DNA from: Candidatus Stahliibacteriota bacterium
GTDB lineage: Bacteria > Hydrothermota > Tepidihabitantia > SM23-42
NCBI GenBank assembly: GCA_004376785.1
Contig: SOIY01000201.1
Location: 1 to 5,414, forward strand
DNA: 5,414 nucleotides
Reading direction: 5' to 3'
Positions 1 through 5,414 of this stretch are shown piece by piece (position 1 is the stretch's first letter; each line of letters starts with the position of its first letter). Both the position numbers and the translations under genes were made by a program. Below the pieces are notes generated by a model. The model had not been told where the DNA came from and ran no database searches. It worked only from the letters and a program-made list of their open reading frames with translations.

Positions 1-668
1 GTGAGGATGATGTTTTCGCCAAGCGGCTTGAATTTATCTGCTTTTTCCTTTAAATCATAGGCAGTATTCTCAGCAAAAGCAAAGATTTCTACACGTTTAT
101 TCTTTGTTTTGATAAAATCAACGAGTGGAACAAAATCACCATCTCCTGATGCCAGGATAATCGTATCAACTCGGTCCAGTATTCCAAGAATATCGAGGGC
201 CATACCCATATCCCAGTTAGCCTTTGCAGAACCATCAGAACGGGTTCTTACATCCTTGATTTTTACAATATACCCTATGCGTTCGAGGCTTGTTGCAAAA
301 GGTTTGACATCACCGTCTGGTGCTTGAACAATATAGGCATATGCCTTTATCAGGTTACGGTTTTCAGTAATCAATTTGAGAAGTTTTTCATAGTTAACCT
401 TTGCAGCATACCCCATACGGGCTGAATAATATAAATTCTGCGAGTCAACAAATATAGCAATTCTTTCTTTCTTAAATATTGTTGATGACTCGATAAGCTC
501 TTTTAATGAATGTATTTCATTATAAATTTTATTATACCCATTGTTATTTTTTTCAATATACAATTTAATATCATGTTTCAGTGTTTTTAAATATTGTTGT
601 AGTTCCCGTGTAATATTTTCTTTTTTAACATTATTCCTCTCTGATTTAAACATTTCATTCGACCGCAT
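1..668 (-). CDS. NYN domain (LabA/DUF88-like, PIN-fold) protein, C-terminus beyond the window
   Basis: An open frame of 222 codons with no stop before the left edge, so the gene is partial. The NYN/LabA domain starts at about residue 69: IAIFVDSQNLYYSAR (70-84) holds the first acidic residue D75, NWDMGMALDIL (151-161) holds D153 and D159, and IILASGDGDFVPLVDFIK (170-187) holds D176 and D178. These match the acidic cluster that binds metal in NYN/PIN-like nucleases, so RNase-type activity is plausible, but LabA relatives have mostly been described as regulators and the substrate is unknown. Residues 1-68 are a Lys/Glu/Asn-rich extension that looks helical or coiled-coil (about 19-62) and is not part of the usual domain. 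The ATG is chosen because a strong AGGAGG lies seven bases upstream; Met6 is a weaker alternative. It starts 38 bases after the second GWxTD gene, so co-transcription is likely. Confidence 0.87.
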   Translation of the reverse strand, partial: MRSNEMFKSERNNVKKENITRELQQYLKTLKHDIKLYIEKNNNGYNKIYNEIHSLKELIESSTIFKKERIAIFVDSQNLYYSARMGYAAKVNYEKLLKLITENRNLIKAYAYIVQAPDGDVKPFATSLERIGYIVKIKDVRTRSDGSAKANWDMGMALDILGILDRVDTIILASGDGDFVPLVDFIKTKNKRVEIFAFAENTAYDLKEKADKFKPLGENIIL

Positions 669-675
669 GATTTAC

Positions 676-681
676 CTCCTT
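676..681 (-). promoter_or_regulatory. Shine-Dalgarno AGGAGG of the NYN gene
   Basis: On the minus strand the bases read AAAAGGAGGTAAATCATG, a near-perfect ribosome binding site seven bases before the ATG at 668. It is the strongest such site in the window. It fixes the start of the NYN gene and shows that this gene is translated on its own signal, not by coupling to the GWxTD gene that ends 38 bases earlier. Confidence 0.9.
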
Positions 682-706
682 TTAAACATTTCTGAATAAA
701 GACGAT

Positions 707-1987
707 TTATTCAATCTCATCCAATAGTGATATTGGTAGATATTTATACAATGATGGTTGTGATCTTTCATCTCTTGCATTTGTCCAAACCAATGTATAC
801 TCATTGGTTCCCCGAATATCAACAAAAATAAACTTCCAACCATTATAATATTGCCAGTACTCATAAGGTCTTGATTCCTTTGTTTCAATGACGGTGCATT
901 CCTTGTCATCAGGTATACCACATTTTACATATATTCTACCACGATCTGTTTTATAACCTGGTTTATTCCCCTGGTAATAGTACTCATCGGCATATTCAAA
1001 TCGATTTGCGATCTCATAATAATTGTGAGTATTCCAGAATTTTGTAAGAAATATCCTTTTCCCATCCTCGGGTAAACTTTGAAAATATTTATTATCACTC
1101 GCATTTAGAAAATATTCGATTTCATCGTAATATGGTAAACCTTCATAACTGATGTCCTCCTGAATTTTTTTTGTGATATTAAAAGAAGTTCCCTTTTTTA
1201 CTGATATCTGTGTGCTCGGGTCATTTATTTCAACACCAAGAAAGTATTCACCGGGGTCAAAACCCTGTAGATTAAATCCTAAATTAACAGCCTGAGATCT
1301 AAAATTTTTGTCAATTTGGCGTGAAATTTGACGAATGATCTTTCCGTCCTCATTTTTTATCCTGTATATCGCACTCAGCTTACTTGAATCAGGAATTATA
1401 TCATAGATTTCATAATAGATATAAAAATTAATATAGCGCTCACTAAATTGAGATGAAGGATGTGGAACTACCCTTAAATTGCCCTTCCTTAAATAATTTC
1501 CAATGGTATCAATTACTATATCGCTTGCGAGAAGAATATCACTTATTTTATAATCTTCTTTTCTGATAGTTATCTTTCTTTCCACGGATCCATTTTTATT
1601 TCCGGATGAAATATTAATTTTATATCTAAAATTACCTTCAGGAATATACAAGCCAAACTGAATAATGAAAGATATCTGTTGCTTTACGGCTTGAGAAAAT
1701 GATGGTATGGTAAATTGACGATAGAGTGTATCACTCAAGGAATCGAGGCGTTCAAGGTTTATGAGATTAAATGCTACAATTGCTTTTGTGATAATTTTAT
1801 TATCAACTGTTTCATAAGAAAGTTCGTGATATGGAATTCCACAGTTAAATTCTATATAGAAAATATCTTCTTCCTTAGTTGTCTGAACTACTGTGTCCTT
1901 TATTTCTATAGTTGTCCGACAGACAAACGGGTCAACGTAGAAATTAACTTCATCAGCAGCCAATAAAAATGACAACAATAAAATCAC
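707..1987 (-). CDS. GWxTD domain-containing protein (second paralog, GYKTD variant)
   Basis: A 426-residue member of the GWxTD family, paralogous to the gene before it. The C-terminal domain shows FLTKFWNTHN (313-322), NRFEYADEYY (328-337), the signature as GYKTD (344-348), RGRIYVKCGIPDD (349-361), YEYWQYY (375-381) and FIFVDIRGTNEYTLVW (386-401). The middle region has the PHPSSQF...YIYYEIYDI pattern (175-197), which resembles the 'conserved Pro, then Tyr-rich strand' segment I associate with long members of this family. Residues 15-275 look beta-rich, with no catalytic motif. The N-terminus MILLLSFLLAADEV looks like a short signal peptide with possible cleavage after LLA or LAA, which suggests export. 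The start is GTG, overlapping the upstream TGA as GTGA, with AGGA about eight bases before it. This implies translational coupling. The molecular function is unknown; the family call is strong, the localisation is inferred. Confidence 0.9.
   Translation of the reverse strand: MILLLSFLLAADEVNFYVDPFVCRTTIEIKDTVVQTTKEEDIFYIEFNCGIPYHELSYETVDNKIITKAIVAFNLINLERLDSLSDTLYRQFTIPSFSQAVKQQISFIIQFGLYIPEGNFRYKINISSGNKNGSVERKITIRKEDYKISDILLASDIVIDTIGNYLRKGNLRVVPHPSSQFSERYINFYIYYEIYDIIPDSSKLSAIYRIKNEDGKIIRQISRQIDKNFRSQAVNLGFNLQGFDPGEYFLGVEINDPSTQISVKKGTSFNITKKIQEDISYEGLPYYDEIEYFLNASDNKYFQSLPEDGKRIFLTKFWNTHNYYEIANRFEYADEYYYQGNKPGYKTDRGRIYVKCGIPDDKECTVIETKESRPYEYWQYYNGWKFIFVDIRGTNEYTLVWTNARDERSQPSLYKYLPISLLDEIE
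1984..1987 (-). promoter_or_regulatory. GTGA stop/start overlap between the two GWxTD genes
   Basis: The TGA stop of the first GWxTD gene (1986-1984) shares bases with the GTG start of the second (1987-1985). A weak AGGA lies about eight bases before the GTG. This arrangement normally means that ribosomes finishing the first gene reinitiate on the second, so the two proteins are probably made in linked amounts. Confidence 0.8.
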
Positions 1988-3060
1988 AAACCTAATCCTG
2001 TTGGATTTAAAAGAATATATTCTCCAAGTCCAAATCTATCCACGAACAAAAACCTTAGATTAGATCTATAATAATGCCAAATCTCATAAGAATCAAAGAA
2101 ATCATCATGGAGATTAAAAGATCCTGCAGGAGGACTATAGTATGCTTGAGAAGATATTTCATCAGGCTCCCCATATTTAATGTAGATTTCCGCACGATCA
2201 CTTTGCCACCCTTTATCTCCATGAATAAAGTGTGCCTCGCAATATTCAATTCGCTCAAAGTATTCTATTTCTTTTTCGTTGTGCTTAGTGGTAGGTGTGG
2301 GATCATGTTGTTTCCAAAATAAATTCCATAATGAATCCCTATGTGTCTTCTTTGCTTTTTTCAATTCACTTATTTCAGATGAAGTGGCAATATATCTAAG
2401 TTGTTTCACTTTTAGTAACCAGGTAGATTCATCAAGATAAAATGGTCTCGAAATTATTACAGGAATCTGTATTTTATCAATCTTCTTAGATTGAAAGAAC
2501 ATCATAATTTCCATTTTATAGTTGCCATTTGGTAATGCCCAAACTAATAGAGATACAGTATCATCATACGTGCCTGTTTTGATGGGAATGCCTTTTTTGA
2601 CATTATCTATTGAAAAAAGCATACTATCAATATTACCTTCTGGATTAATGATAATGAATGCTAAATGTAGTGTATCATCTATTATACTCCGTTCAATATT
2701 TCCTATGTAGTTTATCTGCAGTATTTTCTCGGTTAAATTAAAGATTTGACCGGCATGAAGATCTATTATCTTTAGATGAAAATAACTACTATTTTTAGGA
2801 ATAATAATTTTTACTGAATCATGAATATCAAATGTGTCACGTAATCGCTCTACTTCCCAAAAATCACCGGTTAATTGATTGCCATCTTTATCACAAACTT
2901 TTAATTGACTTTCGTAATTAATATACAACAAAGAATCTTTGGTAACATATTTTAATCCATCTCCCGGGATTGAAAAATAGACGACAAGCTCCTGCTCAGC
3001 ATTACTATAAGGTCTGTTTATTGTCTGCCATTCTATTTGTAGAAAGAGAAAAAATATCAT
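1984..3060 (-). CDS. GWxTD domain-containing protein (first paralog, GWQSD variant)
   Basis: A 358-residue protein whose C-terminal third matches the GWxTD family, for which I know no established biochemical function. Visible family features are LWNLFWKQHDPTP (244-256), ERIEYCEAHF (269-278), the signature as GWQSD (284-288) rather than GWxTD, IYIKYGEPDE (292-301), YEIWHYY (325-331) and RFLFVDRFGLGEY (336-348), ending almost at the C-terminus. Residues about 12-205 are rich in beta-strand pattern and have no recognisable enzyme motif; they read like Ig-like or similar beta domains. The N-terminus MIFFLFLQIEW is a very short hydrophobic stretch without a basic residue, so export is plausible but not proven. 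The ATG is the only standard start between the in-frame stop and the hydrophobic stretch, and AAGGAAG lies just upstream. It begins 14 bases after lon, and its stop overlaps the next gene's start by 4 bases, so it is probably co-transcribed with both. Confidence 0.88.
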   Translation of the reverse strand: MIFFLFLQIEWQTINRPYSNAEQELVVYFSIPGDGLKYVTKDSLLYINYESQLKVCDKDGNQLTGDFWEVERLRDTFDIHDSVKIIIPKNSSYFHLKIIDLHAGQIFNLTEKILQINYIGNIERSIIDDTLHLAFIIINPEGNIDSMLFSIDNVKKGIPIKTGTYDDTVSLLVWALPNGNYKMEIMMFFQSKKIDKIQIPVIISRPFYLDESTWLLKVKQLRYIATSSEISELKKAKKTHRDSLWNLFWKQHDPTPTTKHNEKEIEYFERIEYCEAHFIHGDKGWQSDRAEIYIKYGEPDEISSQAYYSPPAGSFNLHDDFFDSYEIWHYYRSNLRFLFVDRFGLGEYILLNPTGLGL

Positions 3061-3074
3061 TTCTTCCTTGCTTT
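3061..3074 (-). promoter_or_regulatory. 14-base lon/GWxTD junction with ribosome binding site
   Basis: The 14 bases after the lon TAA read AAAGCAAGGAAGAA on the minus strand and end at the ATG. They hold an AAGGAAG ribosome binding site a few bases from the start and leave no room for a terminator or promoter. This supports one transcript through lon and the GWxTD genes. Confidence 0.75.
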
Positions 3075-5405
3075 TTAATTACGCAGTGCAAAAATTATTT
3101 TAAAAGCTTGTTCAATAGTTGAAACAAAATCAAAGGATAATCCGGCTCGGACATTTTTGGGAATTTCGCTCAGGTCTTTTTCATTTTCTTTGGGAAGAAT
3201 TATTTTCTCAATACCGGCACGCTTTGCTGCGATCACTTTTTCTTTTATGCCGCCAACTGGCAGGACTCTACCAGTAAGGGTTATTTCCCCAGAAAAAGCA
3301 ATCTTTGGATTTATCGGTTCGCTCTGCAGTAGTGATGCCAGGGACATTACTACTGCCAATCCAGCAGAAGGCCCATCTTTTGGAATTGCTCCTGAAGGAA
3401 TATGAATATGTATATCATTGTCCTTGAGTAATTCCTCACTAATATTCCAGGAAGCCAACTTTGTTTTTAAATAGGATAGGGATGCTTGACAGGATTCTTT
3501 CATAACATCACCCAAAAGGCCAGTTAGGATCAACCCTTTTTTACCCTTCATTCTTATCGATTCGATAAAGAGAATCTCACCGCCAAAAGGCGTCCAGGCA
3601 AGTCCGGTGGCAACCCCAATTTCTCCTTTTCTCGCTGCTACTTCCGAGTATGTTTTGGATGGACCCAAAAATTTTGAGATATTTTTGGCAGTGATTTTTA
3701 CTGCCCGGCGTTTTCCTTCGGCAATACGCTTTGCTACCTTACGACATATTGATCCGATTGTACGCTCTAGATTTCTTACACCTGCTTCCTTAGTATAATT
3801 TGCGATAATAATCTTCAGGGCATCATTATTAAACGAGATATTACTTGATTTGAGACCACTCTCAGAGATCCGTCTTGGTATTAGATATCTATTAGCAATT
3901 TCTATTTTTTCTTCTAAAATATAGCCAGGTAATTCAATAATTTCCATACGGTCTTTAAGTGCTGGAATTACCGGATCCACAATATTGCCAGTAGCAATAA
4001 ATATTACATTTGATAGATCAAACGGTACTTCTAAGTAATGATCTGAAAAAGCATTATTCTGTTCAGGATCCAATACCTCTAATAGAGCAGAAGATGGATC
4101 GCCTCTAAAATCAGTACCGACCTTATCAATTTCATCGAGCATAAAGACAGGGTTATTTGTGCCGCAGGTTTTAATTAGCTGAATAATCCTTCCAGGTAAT
4201 GCACCAACATAGGTTCTTCGGTGACCTCTTATTTCGGCTTCATCCCTGATGCCGCCAAGGGAAATTCTAATAAATTTCCTTCCCAATGCCCGGGCAATTG
4301 ATTTACCAAGCGATGTCTTACCAACCCCAGGTGGTCCAATAAAACAGAGTATTGTTCCTTTTGAATCAGGCTTTAACTTTTTCACGGCAAGATATTCAAG
4401 AATTCTTTCTTTCACCTTTTTAAGATCATAATGGTCTTCATCAAGAATTCTCTGTGCTCTTTTTATATCAAGATTATCCTTTGTGGATTTTGACCAGGGA
4501 ATAGCGATAAGCCAATCAATATACGTCCTTACAACTGTGTATTCTGCAGCCTGGGAAGGTATTTTTGAAAGTCGATCCAGTTCTTTGAGTGTTGCTTTTT
4601 CAGTTTGTTCAGGCATCTTCGCTGACAGAATTTTCTTTTTCAGCTCTTCTATTTCACGGGTATGTTCGTCGCCTTCACCTAATTCTTTCTGGATTGCTTT
4701 TAATTGCTCTCTCAAATAAAACTCACGCTGCCCTTTATCAAGTTCATTTTTTACTTGTGAACGAATTTTAACACCAAGCTCCAATATACTAATCTCTTTT
4801 TGGAGCATGGGTATAAGTTTTACAAAACGTGCTTTTGTATCAATAATTTGAAGCAAAGTCTGTTTCTCATAAAAGTCAAAATTTGTATAACTGATAACAA
4901 AATCAGCGAGCCGATTTGGATCATCAATATTTAAAATAAATGCTCCAAGTTCATCAGGAAGATAAGGTGCTAATGAAATAAGATGCTGGAACATTGTTAC
5001 GATATTGCGCATCTGTGCCTCTAATGCCATGGTCTTCTTATATTCGGTAGATATTATATCTATTTTGGCTTTCAGGTAAGGTTCTGTTTGAATAAACTCA
5101 TTGACCTTAAATCGTTTTAGTCCTTTTATCAAAAGTCTTATTGTGCCATCTGGAAAACGGAGCATTTTATTTATTTGAATAACACAACCAATTTTATATA
5201 CTTGTTCGGGCGTTGGTTCTTCAACTTCTGGGTTACGTTGGGTTAAAGCACCTGCCAGTTTATTTGTGGTTAGAATCTCGTCGATCAATTTAGCAAGTTT
5301 TTGAGTGTGAATAATAAGGGGCACAATCTGGTCAGGGAATACTACACCACCTTTAATTGGTATTATACCTAATTCTTTTGGAATTTGAATTAATTCATCC
5401 CTCAT
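3075..5405 (-). CDS. lon: ATP-dependent endopeptidase Lon (LonA type)
   Basis: This is a complete 776-residue Lon, close to the 784 residues of the E. coli enzyme. It degrades misfolded and regulatory proteins in the cytoplasm as an ATP-driven hexamer. Seen in the sequence: the N-terminal LAN/substrate domain spans about residues 7-200 (IPIKGGVVFPDQIVPL near the start), followed by a helical, coiled-coil-like linker at about 200-300 (REFYLREQLKAIQKELGE). The AAA+ module has Walker A GPPGVGKT (357-364), an aromatic pore loop TYVG (398-401), Walker B VFMLDEID (420-427), sensor-1 ATGN (471-474), an Arg-finger candidate R486 (LKDRME) and a sensor-2 GVRNLER (542-548). The protease domain has PKDGPSAG with nucleophile S680 and the KEK motif with K723, the same 43-residue spacing as the known Ser-Lys dyad. 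The ATG start is supported by GAGG five bases upstream and by alignment of the N-terminus to the family. No key residue is missing, so it should be active. It is the first visible gene of the operon; the next gene starts 14 bases after its stop. Confidence 0.98.
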   Translation of the reverse strand: MRDELIQIPKELGIIPIKGGVVFPDQIVPLIIHTQKLAKLIDEILTTNKLAGALTQRNPEVEEPTPEQVYKIGCVIQINKMLRFPDGTIRLLIKGLKRFKVNEFIQTEPYLKAKIDIISTEYKKTMALEAQMRNIVTMFQHLISLAPYLPDELGAFILNIDDPNRLADFVISYTNFDFYEKQTLLQIIDTKARFVKLIPMLQKEISILELGVKIRSQVKNELDKGQREFYLREQLKAIQKELGEGDEHTREIEELKKKILSAKMPEQTEKATLKELDRLSKIPSQAAEYTVVRTYIDWLIAIPWSKSTKDNLDIKRAQRILDEDHYDLKKVKERILEYLAVKKLKPDSKGTILCFIGPPGVGKTSLGKSIARALGRKFIRISLGGIRDEAEIRGHRRTYVGALPGRIIQLIKTCGTNNPVFMLDEIDKVGTDFRGDPSSALLEVLDPEQNNAFSDHYLEVPFDLSNVIFIATGNIVDPVIPALKDRMEIIELPGYILEEKIEIANRYLIPRRISESGLKSSNISFNNDALKIIIANYTKEAGVRNLERTIGSICRKVAKRIAEGKRRAVKITAKNISKFLGPSKTYSEVAARKGEIGVATGLAWTPFGGEILFIESIRMKGKKGLILTGLLGDVMKESCQASLSYLKTKLASWNISEELLKDNDIHIHIPSGAIPKDGPSAGLAVVMSLASLLQSEPINPKIAFSGEITLTGRVLPVGGIKEKVIAAKRAGIEKIILPKENEKDLSEIPKNVRAGLSFDFVSTIEQAFKIIFALRN

Positions 5406-5414
5406 ACAAACCTC
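5406..5414 (-). promoter_or_regulatory. Ribosome binding site of lon (GAGG), partial upstream region
   Basis: The nine bases upstream of the lon ATG read GAGGTTTGT on the minus strand. GAGG is five bases from the start and is the core of a Shine-Dalgarno site. The lon promoter, or any gene upstream in the same operon, lies outside the window. Confidence 0.6.

Noticed and set aside
109..327. Plus-strand 72-codon frame antisense to the NYN gene
   Set aside because: It is a Ser/Ile-rich translation with no family resemblance, opposite a region encoding clear NYN motifs; it is a shadow of that gene.
669..706. Possible terminator or promoter between the second GWxTD gene and the NYN gene
   Set aside because: The 38 bases contain no stem-loop with a T-run and no convincing -35/-10 pair; they hold the NYN ribosome binding site only.
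682..921. Minus-strand 79-codon frame just upstream of the NYN gene
   Set aside because: It lies in another frame inside the 3' part of the second GWxTD gene, shows no domain or signal and has a low-complexity, Met/His-rich translation; it is a shadow.
2055..2258. Minus-strand 67-codon frame within the first GWxTD gene
   Set aside because: It overlaps the conserved GWQSD region in a different frame and has no recognisable motif or ribosome binding site.
3108..3127. Imperfect inverted repeat (TTGTTCAA / TTGAAACAA) near the 3' end of lon
   Set aside because: It is short, mismatched and inside the lon coding region, where it encodes the conserved-length C-terminus; chance in AT-rich sequence explains it.
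4483..4771. Two overlapping plus-strand frames antisense to lon
   Set aside because: They are Ser/Phe-rich translations opposite the Lon linker region, typical of antisense frames opposite a conserved gene.

Overview
The window is an AT-rich bacterial segment in which all convincing genes lie on the minus strand, so transcription runs from the right end (about 5414) to the left end (1). Four genes are packed nose to tail with gaps of 14 and 38 bases and one 4-base overlap, which is the layout of a single operon. The window edges cut both ends. Only 9 bases lie upstream of the first gene, so any promoter is outside, and the last gene runs off the left edge without a stop codon.

Reading in the direction of transcription: (1) 5405-3075 is a complete, canonical ATP-dependent Lon protease (776 aa) with its N-terminal substrate domain, AAA+ module and Ser-Lys protease domain intact. 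(2) 3060-1984 and (3) 1987-707 are two divergent members of the GWxTD-domain family, 358 and 426 aa. Each has a short hydrophobic N-terminus, a beta-rich body and the conserved C-terminal domain, but each carries a degenerate version of the signature (GWQSD and GYKTD). They are joined by a 4-base stop/start overlap (GTGA). (4) 668 to <1 is an NYN/LabA-type (DUF88) PIN-like domain protein with an unusual charged N-terminal extension; its C-terminus is not in the window.

Organism: the base composition, the dense one-strand layout and above all the tandem GWxTD genes suggest an uncultivated lineage in or near the FCB group or a related candidate phylum (the WOR-3/Zixibacteria type of genome is a reasonable guess). 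This is inference from where the GWxTD family is commonly seen, and the sequence alone does not fix the taxon.

How the genes may work together: Lon is a cytoplasmic quality-control protease, NYN/LabA proteins are putative nucleases or regulators, and GWxTD proteins are probably exported and of unknown function. A shared envelope-stress or proteostasis role is possible, but only gene order supports it. I see no RNA gene, mobile element, CRISPR array, terminator or non-coding stretch over 40 bases.
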